From DATARH01 sp963746885 (GTDB taxonomy: Bacteria; Pseudomonadota; Alphaproteobacteria; ATCC43930; CGMCC-115725), in NCBI GenBank assembly GCA_963746885.1, contig CAVVDM010000011.1:124001-188000 (forward strand): a DNA stretch of 64,000 bases, written 5' to 3'. Every line of letters begins with the position of its first letter. Positions within the stretch are counted from its first letter, which is position 1. The translations under genes and the position numbers were made by a program. The notes below the pieces were generated by a model. The model saw only the letters and a list, made by a program, of their open reading frames with translations, had not been told where the DNA came from and did not search any database. This document shows, one piece after another, positions 9,618-18,326 of the stretch.

Positions 9618-11369
9618 ATGGCCACGGCCATGAAAAAGGCATCTCTTCAACCGGAAGCCGCACAACGACCGGTCATCAGACGCGCCCGCCACATCCAGCG
9701 GGAGTGGCTCGGACGTCTAGCCGCAATGGTGCCAACGGTCGAGCAGCGCCTGCGGATCTTCGTCGCGGCAACTCTGCTGCTGATTATGGCCGCGATATTC
9801 GTGGCGATGCTCTGGATGTGTGATGGTCGCCTGATCTACAGCCTTGACGATCCCTATATTTCGCTATCGCTAGGCTGGCACATCGGGCATGGACATTACG
9901 GCATCAATGCCGTCGAGGCCGCCTCGCCATCCTCCTCAATCCTCTACCCGCTGGTTCTCGCCGCCTTCGCCTGGGCATCCTGGCAGGAATGGGTGCCGCT
10001 TGTCGTAAACACCGCCGCCGCGGTGGCCACCGGCGCGATGCTCGCCACCGCGATGTGTCGCTACGGCGTCGTGACGCGCATGAGCGAGGTTGTTCGTGGA
10101 GTTGCGCTGGTCGTTGTCCTATGCGTCGCAATTGACACCGTTGGCCTGGTATTTACCGGGCTTGAGCATTCGCTGCACGTGCTGACCTGTATCGTTCTCG
10201 TTCTCGGACTGGCGCGGGCCCTTGAGGACGGCCGGGTTCCGGTATCGCTGATTGTCGCGATCGTGCTGGTGCCGCTTTGGCGCTTCGAGGGGATCGCATT
10301 GGCAATCCTGACCGTCGCCGCCTTGGCGATGACCCGGCACGTGCGCGCGGCGATGCTGGCGCTTGCGGGTGTGGCGGCCACTATCGCGGCCTACATGGCC
10401 GTGATGCACTCGCTCGGCCTGCCCTTGTTGCCAAGTTCCGTTCTCAGCAAGTCGCTTGCCGCCAGCCGGCTCGTCGACGGTGGCCTTGGGCCGATCGGGT
10501 TCTTGCGCCTAGTCCTGACGGATGCGGTCAGTCGCCTTGGCGGCGAAGCGATCCCGGTAGTGCTGCTTACCTTGGCGGCGGTCGCTCATCCCCTGTTGCG
10601 CGCCAAGCGCCACACCGCGTCTGACGATCTGTCCTGGAGCATCTTCGAGGAAGCGGCTTTTGTTGGGGTGGTTGCGGGCACACTGATCGCACAGCTCCTG
10701 TTCGGCGGCTGGGCCTCGTTTGCCCGGTACGAGGACTACGCGGTCGCCACCGGTGTTGCAGGTGCCATGGTGTTGTGGCACCGCGAGATCGGCAGAATTT
10801 TTCGGCGGGAAAGCACAATTTCGTACCGCTTTGCGTTGTTGGTGCCGCTTTGCATTGGGTCGTGCTACGTGCTGGCGACGCTTTTGACACCGCTCGCGTC
10901 TCGCGAAATCTACCGGCAGCAATTCCAGATGCACCGATTTGTCGTCGATTTTTACCAGCGGCCGGTGGGCGTGAACGATTTGGGGTTGGTCAGCTACAGA
11001 AATCCCAACTACGTCCTTGATCTCCTGGGCCTTGGATCGGAGTTGGCGCGGCAGGCGCGCACCCGCGGGGAGGCCGGACCGGCTTGGCTCGACCGACTGA
11101 CCAGGGATCGGAACATCGGGCTCGTGATGGTCTATGATAAATGGTTCGGCTCGAAGATTCCGTCCACGTGGCGCCGTGTGGCCGTGCTTCGCTCATCGAG
11201 AAATGCGGTTGGCGCCTTCGACAGCGCCGTCGTGTTCTACGCCACTTCATCGGCTGCGGCGGCAACCGCGCTCGATGCTCTGCGGGCCTTCAAACCGCAC
11301 TTGGTTCGCGGATCGTCCCTGTCGATTCTCGACGGCGATCACGCGAGGAACGCGACGACCGGGCGCTGA
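9618..11369 (+). CDS. Polytopic membrane protein, probable GT-C type glycosyltransferase
   Basis: 583 residues with a cytoplasmic N-terminus of ~45 residues, roughly nine membrane helices and a ~170-residue soluble C-terminus. The first external loop has LDDPYISLSLGWHIGHG followed by ASPSSSILYPLVLAA. This resembles the DDxYIS...G...T/S-P-L motif of GT-C sugar transferases such as AftB-like and PMT-like proteins, in which the acidic pair binds the lipid-linked sugar donor. An excellent GAAGGAGGT site and its own promoter precede it. It follows a GT87-like gene, suggesting a joint role in decorating a surface glycan or lipid. The family assignment is an inference from the motif and topology. 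Confidence 0.65.
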   Translation: MATAMKKASLQPEAAQRPVIRRARHIQREWLGRLAAMVPTVEQRLRIFVAATLLLIMAAIFVAMLWMCDGRLIYSLDDPYISLSLGWHIGHGHYGINAVEAASPSSSILYPLVLAAFAWASWQEWVPLVVNTAAAVATGAMLATAMCRYGVVTRMSEVVRGVALVVVLCVAIDTVGLVFTGLEHSLHVLTCIVLVLGLARALEDGRVPVSLIVAIVLVPLWRFEGIALAILTVAALAMTRHVRAAMLALAGVAATIAAYMAVMHSLGLPLLPSSVLSKSLAASRLVDGGLGPIGFLRLVLTDAVSRLGGEAIPVVLLTLAAVAHPLLRAKRHTASDDLSWSIFEEAAFVGVVAGTLIAQLLFGGWASFARYEDYAVATGVAGAMVLWHREIGRIFRRESTISYRFALLVPLCIGSCYVLATLLTPLASREIYRQQFQMHRFVVDFYQRPVGVNDLGLVSYRNPNYVLDLLGLGSELARQARTRGEAGPAWLDRLTRDRNIGLVMVYDKWFGSKIPSTWRRVAVLRSSRNAVGAFDSAVVFYATSSAAAATALDALRAFKPHLVRGSSLSILDGDHARNATTGR

Positions 11370-11414
11370 ACTCTCAATCTCGCCCGGCGGCGAAAAACCG
11401 GATAATGTCGCGGC

Positions 11415-13199
11415 ATGCACATCCGCCAATTGCCGCCGGTCCTCGTCAACCGCATCGCTGCGGGCGAGGTCGTCGAGCGGCCGGCAGCGGCGGTCAAGGA
11501 GTTGGTCGAGAATGCGATCGATGCCGGCGCGAGCCGGATCGAGGTGGTGCTGCGCGAGGGCGGGCAGGCGCTGATCGCGGTTGCCGATGACGGCGCCGGG
11601 ATGAGCCGCGAGGAGCTTTCGCTCGCCGTCGAGCGCCATTGCACCTCGAAGCTGCCTGACGACGACATCCTCGACATCAAGACGCTCGGCTTTCGCGGCG
11701 AAGCCCTGCCGTCGATCGGCGCGGTCAGCCGGCTGCGCATCGTCTCGCGCCCCGCGTCGGCCGACAGCGCCTGGGAGATCGTCGTCGAGGCCGGCGCGAA
11801 GCGCGCCCCGGCGCCGGCTGCGCACCCGCCCGGCACGCGGGTCGAGGTGCGCGACCTGTTCTTCGCAACCCCGGCGCGCCTCAAATTCCTCAAGACCGCG
11901 CGCAGCGAGCGCGACCAGGCCGTCGACGCAGTGAAACGGCTGGCGATGGCCTGCCCGCAGGTCGCCTTCACGGTAATCGGCGACGACGACCGGGTATTGC
12001 TGCGCCTGCCGGAGGCGCCATCGCGCGAGGCCCGGCTCGGGGCGCTGCTCGGCCGCGACTTTGCCGAGAATTCGCTGCCGGTCATGGCGGCGCGCGACGG
12101 CTTTCACCTGTCCGGCCTGATCGGTCTGCCGACCCTCAACCGGGGCCTGCCGCGCGACCAGTATCTGGTCGTCAATGGACGGCCGGTGCGCGACAAGCTT
12201 TTGGCCGGCGCGGTGCGCGGCGCCTATCAGGATGTGCTGGCGCGCGATCGCCATCCGCTGGTCGCGCTGTTTCTCGACGGGCCGCCCGCCGAGATCGACG
12301 TCAATGTTCACCCGGCCAAGGCAGAGATCCGCTTCCGTGACGCCGCCCTCGTCCGCGGCCTGATTGTCGGGGCCTTGCGCCATGCGCTGGCGGCAGCGGG
12401 GCAGCATAGCTCGACGACCGTCGCCGCCGCCGCGCTCGGGGCGTTCCGTTCGGGCACCTCGGGCCATGGCGCGTCGCCGGCGGCGCCGCATTTCGCCTTC
12501 CCGCCGCACCCGTCCGCAACCGCGCCGGCGCTCGCCGAAGCCGGCAATGCGTTCCTCGCGCCGCACCAGCCGCCTGCCGCAGGCGAGCCGCGGGATCCGC
12601 CGCCCGATTCGCCGCCCGATTCGCCGCTGGGCAATGCCCGCGCGCAATTGCACGGCACCTACATCCTCGCCGAGACGGCGACCGGGATCGTTCTCGTCGA
12701 CCAGCATGCCGCGCATGAACGGCTCGTCTATGAGCGGATGAAAGAGGCTCTGGCATGCCGCGGCATCGCACGCCAGACTCTATTGCTGCCCGAGATCGTC
12801 GAGCTCGACCCGGCACTCGCCGCCCGCCTCGCGTCGCGCGCCGACGAGCTGGCCGAATTCGGTCTCGTGCTGGAAGCCTTCGGCAGCGGCGCGGTGATCG
12901 TCCGCGAGGTGCCGGCTCTTGCTCCCGGGCTCGATGTCGGCGCCTTGGTGCGCGACCTCGCCGACGAGTTGGCGGAATGGGGCGAGGCGCTGGCGCTCAG
13001 GGAACGGGTCGAGGGCATCTGCGGCACGCTGGCCTGCCATTCGAGCGTGCGCGCCGGGCGGCGCCTCGCGCCGGCCGAAATGGACGCACTGTTGCGCCAG
13101 ATGGAGGTGACGCCCAACAGCGGCCAGTGCAATCACGGCCGCCCGACCTATGTCACTTTGGCGCTGAGCGACATCGAGCGGCTGTTCGGCCGGCGGTAA
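11415..13199 (+). CDS. mutL: DNA mismatch repair protein MutL with endonuclease motif
   Basis: 594 residues. The N-terminal GHKL ATPase shows NRIAAGEVVERP, KELVENAIDAGAS, DDGAGM and GFRGEALPSI. A proline-rich linker (about residues 360-410) contains a short repeat PPDSPPDSP. The C-terminal dimerisation domain carries DQHAAHERLVYE, an exact match to the DQHA(X)2E(X)4E nicking-endonuclease motif, and a CNHGRPT end motif. It therefore belongs to the MutL class that nicks the new strand itself, as expected in bacteria without MutH. The frame is unbroken. Confidence 0.95.
   Translation: MHIRQLPPVLVNRIAAGEVVERPAAAVKELVENAIDAGASRIEVVLREGGQALIAVADDGAGMSREELSLAVERHCTSKLPDDDILDIKTLGFRGEALPSIGAVSRLRIVSRPASADSAWEIVVEAGAKRAPAPAAHPPGTRVEVRDLFFATPARLKFLKTARSERDQAVDAVKRLAMACPQVAFTVIGDDDRVLLRLPEAPSREARLGALLGRDFAENSLPVMAARDGFHLSGLIGLPTLNRGLPRDQYLVVNGRPVRDKLLAGAVRGAYQDVLARDRHPLVALFLDGPPAEIDVNVHPAKAEIRFRDAALVRGLIVGALRHALAAAGQHSSTTVAAAALGAFRSGTSGHGASPAAPHFAFPPHPSATAPALAEAGNAFLAPHQPPAAGEPRDPPPDSPPDSPLGNARAQLHGTYILAETATGIVLVDQHAAHERLVYERMKEALACRGIARQTLLLPEIVELDPALAARLASRADELAEFGLVLEAFGSGAVIVREVPALAPGLDVGALVRDLADELAEWGEALALRERVEGICGTLACHSSVRAGRRLAPAEMDALLRQMEVTPNSGQCNHGRPTYVTLALSDIERLFGRR
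12594..12629 (+). repeat. Short in-frame tandem repeat in the mutL linker
   Basis: A 12-base unit close to GATTCGCCGCCC is repeated about two and a half times, encoding PDSPPDSPP in the disordered linker between the ATPase and endonuclease domains. It is small and in frame; copy-number change would only alter linker length. Confidence 0.5.
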
Positions 13200-13220
13200 G
13201 GCGAGCCTCAGGGCCCGGCG

Positions 13221-13250
13221 CCGCGCCGTTATGACCGTCCCGCGGCGCGG
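13221..13250. terminator. Possible two-way terminator hairpin between convergent genes
   Basis: CCGCGCCG (13221-13228) pairs perfectly with CGGCGCGG (13243-13250) across a 14-base loop in the gap between mutL and the convergent methyltransferase gene. No T-run follows on either strand, so it is only a candidate. Confidence 0.35.
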
Positions 13251-13276
13251 TCGAAGCAACGCAACCAGACACGCCT

Positions 13277-14362
13277 TTATTCGCGGCGTGATGTCGCTCG
13301 GCGCGGTGATGCTGGCCGGCTTTGGAGCGACCTCGTCAGCGACCCGTTTTCTCCGCGTGCGGAGCGGCGCCCGTTGACTTTCCCCTGCCCTCCCGCGGGA
13401 GTCCGACTGTCGGCACGAAGCCGCGAAATTTCAGCAGCTTGAATGACGGTCTCGGCGTGAAACGCCCGCGCCTCCTGGCGCAGCGTCTCCAGTTCCTCCG
13501 ACTGATACGCAAGTTTCGATTTCAGCTGCTCGACCAACTGCGCCTGTTCGGCAACCTGCTGACGCGCTGCTCTCGCACCTCTCGCTTCCCGCAAGCCGAA
13601 ATCCACGTCGCCCGTATGGACATAAACACTGTCGAAGCCCAGGGGGAATGGCAGATTTGATGCAATGATTATCAGATACGGCGCCCGCGCCAGCCCGGAG
13701 GAAGCCTCAAAATGCTGTTCTCCGCGTCGCTCAAACGTGATGCTGGGCGCCCCGCTTTGGTTGCTCGTATCTTCGACGATCGCGCAACCGGTAAACGATC
13801 GTTGCATGTACATGTACGAATAAGAAAAATACTCTCCCAGTAGCGAGGCAAATTCCCGTTGCGTCAACTCCCGACGATGAAACGGATTAGCGGGAAGATG
13901 GCTCGGAGAATAAACATCTCGGTCTGGGGAGCTGATAATAGCAACGCCATCCGGACGCAAAACGCGGCGGATCTCGGCAATTAATTTTTCTTGCTCGACC
14001 AGATGCTCGATCGTTTCGAATGAAATTGCAAAATCGATCGAGAAATCTTTGATTGGGAGTTCTCTCACGTCGCCGCGGATGAATCTCAAATTAGGCATCG
14101 GATAGGACAAGCCGGCATGCTGGACCGCGTCCTCGGCGATCTCAACCCCTATGACCCGGCGGGCGGTCTGCGCCAGCAGGGCGCTGCCGTAGCCCTCCCC
14201 CGACGCAACATCCAGAACGTCCCGACCGCGCACCAGTTGCCGCACGAACAAATACCGATGAATATGCTCGTACTCTGTCTGGCCCTCCGCATCGGAGGTC
14301 ATCCGCTCGCCGGTGAAGCGGAGCGGCTTGGCTGGCAGCGCGCGCTGAAAAATCTCGCCCAA
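13277..14362 (-). CDS. SAM-dependent methyltransferase with C-terminal coiled coil
   Basis: Class I methyltransferase fold: the cofactor loop VLDVASGEGYGSALLA near residue 50, then IGVEIAEDAV, and FAISFETIEHLVEQ as motif IV. The sequence PLRFTGERM followed by YEHIHRY is typical of methyltransferases in O-antigen/glycan loci. After residue ~255 a coiled coil (QQVAEQAQLVEQLKSKLAYQ onward) and a basic, disordered tail follow. The TTG at 14362 is chosen because GGGAGG lies six bases upstream; an earlier in-frame TTG at 14380 is possible. The substrate is unknown; a sugar or glycan end is the likely one. Confidence 0.75.
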   Translation of the reverse strand: MGEIFQRALPAKPLRFTGERMTSDAEGQTEYEHIHRYLFVRQLVRGRDVLDVASGEGYGSALLAQTARRVIGVEIAEDAVQHAGLSYPMPNLRFIRGDVRELPIKDFSIDFAISFETIEHLVEQEKLIAEIRRVLRPDGVAIISSPDRDVYSPSHLPANPFHRRELTQREFASLLGEYFSYSYMYMQRSFTGCAIVEDTSNQSGAPSITFERRGEQHFEASSGLARAPYLIIIASNLPFPLGFDSVYVHTGDVDFGLREARGARAARQQVAEQAQLVEQLKSKLAYQSEELETLRQEARAFHAETVIQAAEISRLRADSRTPAGGQGKVNGRRSARGENGSLTRSLQSRPASPRRATSRRE

Positions 14363-14395
14363 AATCAACCTCCCGTTCAACCTCAGAGATTTTCA

Positions 14396-14403
14396 AAATA
14401 ATA
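14396..14403 (-). promoter_or_regulatory. Possible -10 element for the methyltransferase gene
   Basis: The minus strand reads TATTAT at 14403-14398 in an unusually AT-rich pocket of this GC-rich window. A start near 14390 would leave a leader of under 30 bases. The -35 region is poor, so confidence is low. The rest of 14404-14656, between divergent genes, shows no gene. Confidence 0.35.
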
Positions 14404-14656
14404 CACCTTCAAGGATCAGGCAAAATAGCACCAAAGGATAGCTTTTGATCGGTGAGAGATCCATATGCACCGGCGCAGTACGCGTGGCAGTCCGGCCAGT
14501 CGGGCAGGATGCCGTCAAGCCGCGCGCCCCGCTTGACCAAATCGCGCTTGGCGGGAGCGATGCGGCCCGTGCTATTTTCTATCCGCTCATCGGTGCCGCA
14601 CAGAGCGGAGCGTCGGCCCGCGGAACCTTATCAACAATCCCCCGAGGCGACCGTCG

Positions 14657-15595
14657 ATGAGTGTTGCCGACCCGCTCGCGGCGCGGCGCAATCAGATCCC
14701 GCGCGGCATCCTTTACATGGTGGCCTCGACGGTCGTGTTCGCCGGGTCCAGCGCGGTCGTCAAATGGGAGCTGGCGATCTATCCGGTTGGTGAGGTCGCG
14801 TTTTTCCGCTCGCTGTTTGCCTTCATCGCGATCGCCCTGATGGTGCTGCCGCGTCGCGGGTTCGCGGTGCTGCGGACACGCCGCTATCGCGAACACGTAC
14901 AGCGGGGGCTGTCGCAATTCGGCTCAATGACCTGCATGATGCTGGCGCTGCGCGTGTTGTCGCTGGGTTCGGCGACGGCGATCAGTTTCTCGGCGCCGCT
15001 GTTCACCACCTTCCTGTCGATCGTGGTGCTCAAGGAGAAGGTTGGCATTCACCGCTGGTCGGCGCTGGTCGTCGGCTTTATCGGAGTGCTGGTGGTGACC
15101 CATCCCGGCGCCGGGACGCTGACCATCGGCGCGTTTTTTGCGCTCGCCAATGCGGTCCTAATCTCAAGTGTGGCGGTCGCGATCCGGCGTATGAGCGCCA
15201 GCGAATCGACCGAGACGCTGACGCTCTACCAGATGAGCATCATCACGCTGTGCACGCTGTTCCTGTTGCCGTTCGGCTTTTCCTGGCCGGCGTGGCTCGA
15301 CGCGCTCGGCCTCGCCCTCGCCGGCATCGGCAACGGCATTGCGCAGTTCTGGTGGACGCGCGCCCTGTCGCTGGCGCCGCCCTCTTCCGTCGTGCCGTTC
15401 AACTACCTGTCGCTGGTGTGGGCGACGATCCTCGGCTTCGCGATCTGGGGCGACGTGCCCGGCAAGGCCCTCCTCGTCGGCTCGGCGATCGTCGTCGCCT
15501 CCGGCCTCTACATCCTGTGGCGCGAGACCCTGCGCCGCGCCCGGCCGCCGGCGCCCCAGGTCGCGCCCAGGGCGTCGGGCGAGGGCGCCTGCTGA
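14657..15595 (+). CDS. DMT superfamily transporter with two EamA domains
   Basis: 312 residues with ten predicted membrane helices in two EamA repeats (about 15-145 and 160-295), the standard layout of drug/metabolite exporters of the RhaT/YdcZ-like group. The N-terminus is short and basic (ARRNQIPRG), the C-terminus is cytoplasmic and proline-rich. The start ATG follows GAGGCG. The substrate cannot be predicted. Convergent with the dienelactone hydrolase gene, only 3 bases away. Confidence 0.88.
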   Translation: MSVADPLAARRNQIPRGILYMVASTVVFAGSSAVVKWELAIYPVGEVAFFRSLFAFIAIALMVLPRRGFAVLRTRRYREHVQRGLSQFGSMTCMMLALRVLSLGSATAISFSAPLFTTFLSIVVLKEKVGIHRWSALVVGFIGVLVVTHPGAGTLTIGAFFALANAVLISSVAVAIRRMSASESTETLTLYQMSIITLCTLFLLPFGFSWPAWLDALGLALAGIGNGIAQFWWTRALSLAPPSSVVPFNYLSLVWATILGFAIWGDVPGKALLVGSAIVVASGLYILWRETLRRARPPAPQVAPRASGEGAC

Positions 15596-15598
15596 GGC

Positions 15599-16258
15599 TC
15601 ACAAGCGCTTTTCGAGGAACCCGGCCATCCGCTCCCACGCCTGGTTGGCGCAGGCGAGATTGTAGGCGGCGCTGCGCTCGTTGAAGAAGGCGTGCGCGGC
15701 ATCGTAGCGATAGATCTCGGGCGATTGGCCGGCCGCTTTCATCGCCGCCTCGAGCGCATTGACCGCGGCCGGCGTGCACCAATCGTCCTGGTTGGCGAAA
15801 TGGCCCTGGAACGGGGCCTTGATCGTCGCGGGGTCGGCGAATTCCTTGGGTGGAATGCCGTAGAAGCACACCCCGGCGGCCAGTTCGGGGATGTGCACGA
15901 GCGCGGCGATCGTCAGCGCGCCGCCCATGCAGAACCCCATGACCCCGACCTTGCCGCTGATGCCCTTCAGGTGGGTTGCCGCGCCGCGCAAATCCTGGTT
16001 CGTCGCGTCGGGGAAATCGAGCCCGCTCATCAGGTGGTTGGCCTCGTCGGGCACGGCGGTCAGCCGGCCCTTGTAGAGGTCGGGGGCGAGCGCGTTATAG
16101 CCGGCCCGCGCGAAGCGGTCGGCGACACCGCAAATCTGGTCGTTGAGGCCCCACCATTCCTGGATCACGACGATGCCGGGCCGGCCATTGCCGGCCGTTG
16201 CAAGATAGCCCTTGGTGCGGCCCCCGTCGGGACGCGCAAACTCGATCAGTGCCCATTT
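15599..16258 (-). CDS. Dienelactone hydrolase family protein
   Basis: About 220 residues, alpha/beta hydrolase. Nucleophile cysteine in VGVMGFCMGGAL, acid in HFANQDDWC and histidine in YDAAHAFFN form the Cys-Asp-His triad of dienelactone hydrolases, enzymes that open lactone rings in chlorocatechol breakdown and related esters. The family N-terminus is readable from KWALIEFARPDGG, but no in-frame ATG exists there; an ATG one frame off at 16256 and a GGAGGCG site suggest a one-base error at the start. An internal ATG at 16168 would cut off the first strand. Confidence 0.8.
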   Translation of the reverse strand, partial: KWALIEFARPDGGRTKGYLATAGNGRPGIVVIQEWWGLNDQICGVADRFARAGYNALAPDLYKGRLTAVPDEANHLMSGLDFPDATNQDLRGAATHLKGISGKVGVMGFCMGGALTIAALVHIPELAAGVCFYGIPPKEFADPATIKAPFQGHFANQDDWCTPAAVNALEAAMKAAGQSPEIYRYDAAHAFFNERSAAYNLACANQAWERMAGFLEKRL

Positions 16259-16344
16259 CTCGCCTCCGCCTTTCGCAATCCGTTCGCGGGCGAGGGTGCC
16301 GCAGCGCCGCCGTCAATGCAAATCCGATATCGGATGCGCGGAGG

Positions 16345-16839
16345 TCAGGGCCAGGCCGAGTGCTGCGCCAGCAGGACCGAGGCCAGAAGCTCGACGCCGG
16401 CCCGATCCTCGTCGTCGAAGCGCGCGAGGCGCGGGCTGTCGAGGTCGAGCACGCCGACGACGCGGCCGGCCGCAACGAGCGGCACCACCAGTTCCGAGCG
16501 CGAGGCGTCGTCGCAGGCGATATGGCCGGGAAACTCGTGCACGTCGGGCACGACGATCGCCGCGCCGCTGGCCGCGGCAGCGCCGCACACGCCCCGGCCC
16601 CAGGCAATCCGCACGCAGGCCGGCTTGCCCTGGAACGGGCCGAGCACCAGTTCGCCGCCGCGGGCGAGATAGAACCCGGCCCAGTTGAGGTCGGGCAGGC
16701 CGTGATAGAGCAGCGCCGCCATGTTGGCGGCATTGGCAACAAAATCGGGCTCGCCGGCGATCAGCCCGACGAGCTGTTCCGCCAGTTCGCCGTAGAGCGC
16801 GGACTTGCCGGCTTGCGTCAAACCGGCCGGTCTCCGCAA
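16345..16839 (-). CDS. msrC: Free methionine-(R)-sulfoxide reductase, GAF domain
   Basis: 164 residues, a single GAF domain of the YebR/fRMsr family, which reduces free Met-R-sulfoxide. The three family cysteines are in place: KPACVRIAWGRGVCGAA supplies two and GHIACDDASRSELVVP the third, with NWAGFYLARGGELVLGPFQG upstream. Its 5' end overlaps the 3' end of the TauD-like gene by 22 bases, so the two are co-transcribed. Confidence 0.92.
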   Translation of the reverse strand: MRRPAGLTQAGKSALYGELAEQLVGLIAGEPDFVANAANMAALLYHGLPDLNWAGFYLARGGELVLGPFQGKPACVRIAWGRGVCGAAAASGAAIVVPDVHEFPGHIACDDASRSELVVPLVAAGRVVGVLDLDSPRLARFDDEDRAGVELLASVLLAQHSAWP

Positions 16840-17663
16840 ATCTGCACGCGCCGCATCAGCCGGCGGAACGACCCGGCGTCATGCACCGCGAGGTGCTTCG
16901 CCGAGCGGTTGTCCCAGAACGCCACCGAACCCTTTTCCCAGCGGAAGCGGCAGGTGAACTCCGGGCGATGGCCGTGCGCCAGCAGGTAATCGAGCAAGGG
17001 GCGGCTCTCCTCCTCGCTCATCCCCTCGAAGCCGACGGTATAGGCATGGTTGACGTAGAGCAGCTTGCGCCCGGTCTCGGGGTGGGTGCGGACGACCGGG
17101 TGGGTGTTGACGGTCTCGCGCCACGCGGCGTCCTCGCGCACCTTGGTCGAGCGGTAGGCGTTGCGGCCGGCCTGCGGCCCCGCCACCATGCGGTCGCTGT
17201 GCACCGCGCGCAGACCCTCGAGCATCCGCTTCATGCCGGCGGAGAGGGTCTCGTAGGCGAGATACTGGTTGGCAAAGCAGGTGTCTCCACCATAGGGCGG
17301 CACTTCGATCGCATAGAGAATGGCGCCCATCGGCGGCGCCTCGACCATTGTCGTGTCGGCATGCCATTCCTCGCCGACGATATGCTGGTCGCCCGGCTCG
17401 CGCTGGATCATCACGATCTCATCGTCCGCCTGCATCCCCTTGTAGTTGGGGTGGAGGAAGATGTCGCCGAAGCGGCGGGCAAACGCCTTGTGTTGCTCGG
17501 CGTCAAATTCCTGGTCGCGGAAGAACACCACGCAATGTTGGTTGAGGGCGTCGCGGATCTCGGCGATCGTCTTATCGTCGAGGTCGTCGCCGATCCCGAC
17601 TCCGTCGATCTCGGCGCCGCACGAACCGGCGATCGGGCGCACCTCGATCCGGCTGTTGCGCAT
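16818..17663 (-). CDS. TauD/TfdA family Fe(II)/2-oxoglutarate dioxygenase
   Basis: 281 residues. The 2-His-1-Asp iron triad is seen as EEWHADTTM (His and Asp) and RSAKHLAVHD (distal His), with the 2-oxoglutarate arginine in the C-terminal RRLMRRVQI. The family includes taurine, 2,4-D and other sulfonate/aryloxy dioxygenases; the exact substrate is not clear. The ATG at 17663 has GAGGAGCAGGA upstream; the frame remains open further upstream but the gene on the other strand begins there. It overlaps msrC, linking it to sulfur or oxidant metabolism by context only. Confidence 0.88.
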   Translation of the reverse strand: MRNSRIEVRPIAGSCGAEIDGVGIGDDLDDKTIAEIRDALNQHCVVFFRDQEFDAEQHKAFARRFGDIFLHPNYKGMQADDEIVMIQREPGDQHIVGEEWHADTTMVEAPPMGAILYAIEVPPYGGDTCFANQYLAYETLSAGMKRMLEGLRAVHSDRMVAGPQAGRNAYRSTKVREDAAWRETVNTHPVVRTHPETGRKLLYVNHAYTVGFEGMSEEESRPLLDYLLAHGHRPEFTCRFRWEKGSVAFWDNRSAKHLAVHDAGSFRRLMRRVQICGDRPV

Positions 17664-17692
17664 GGGTTCCTGCTCCTCGCAATGTCGCGGCA

Positions 17693-17722
17693 AGCGTAGG
17701 GGGATTGGCCGCGCAGGGTCAA
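17693..17722 (-). promoter_or_regulatory. Possible promoter for the TauD-like gene
   Basis: On the minus strand TTGACC (17722-17717) and TACGCT (17698-17693) are 18 bases apart, in the gap between the divergent dioxygenase and L,D-transpeptidase genes. The -35 is good and the -10 weak. Confidence 0.4.
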
Positions 17723-17749
17723 TCGCGCAGCGGAGGATGCAGCTCGGCG

Positions 17750-18259
17750 ATGTCCAATCGTTTTGCGGATCTGACCTATGCCGACGACCGGCTGTCGTGG
17801 CCCGGCGGCGCGGCGCGGGCTGTCTGCGGCCGCGCCGGCGTGCGCGCCGACAAGCTCGAGGGCGACGGCGCCAGCCCGGCTGGGACATTTCCGCTGGTGT
17901 GCGCCTACTACCGCGCCGACCGGCTCGCACCGCCGCCGAGCGCGCTCTCGGTAACCGCGTTACGGCTGAACGACGGCTGGGTCGACGATCCCGCCGACCC
18001 GCAATACAACCGCCGCGTCTCCCTGCCCTATCCGGCGGGTCACGAGGCGATGTGGCGCGCGGATGGGCTTTACGACATTCTCGTGGTGATCGGCTACAAC
18101 ACCGACCCGCCGGTGCCGGGATATGGCAGCGCCATCTTCCTGCACGTCGCCCGCCCCGATTTCGCGCCCACCGCGGGTTGCATCGCAGTCGAGCGCGATG
18201 TGATCGCCCGGCTTCTCGGCTTGCTCGGGCCGGGCAGCACGATCACGATCCGGCCCTGA
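17750..18259 (+). CDS. L,D-transpeptidase (YkuD) family protein without signal peptide
   Basis: 169 residues from MSNRFADLTY. The YkuD domain covers almost the whole protein; the catalytic His and Cys are in FLHVARPDFAPTAGCIAVER, a variant of the HxnS/T-x-GC motif. L,D-transpeptidases form 3-3 peptidoglycan cross-links or attach proteins to the wall, yet no signal peptide or membrane helix is seen from any plausible start, which is known for this short alphaproteobacterial subgroup. GGAGG lies about 14 bases before the chosen ATG, a long spacing, so the start is tentative. Confidence 0.8.
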   Translation: MSNRFADLTYADDRLSWPGGAARAVCGRAGVRADKLEGDGASPAGTFPLVCAYYRADRLAPPPSALSVTALRLNDGWVDDPADPQYNRRVSLPYPAGHEAMWRADGLYDILVVIGYNTDPPVPGYGSAIFLHVARPDFAPTAGCIAVERDVIARLLGLLGPGSTITIRP

Positions 18260-18282
18260 CAAACGACCGCGCGCACTATATT
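18256..18282 (+). promoter_or_regulatory. Possible promoter for gshB
   Basis: CTGACA (18256-18261) and TATATT (18277-18282) with a 15-base spacer lie at the end of the L,D-transpeptidase gene, about 45 bases before the gshB start. The spacer is short, so this is tentative. Confidence 0.4.
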
Positions 18283-18326
18283 AAGAGCCAGGCGTGGCGG
18301 TCATTGCCGGCACATCAGGAGGGAAT

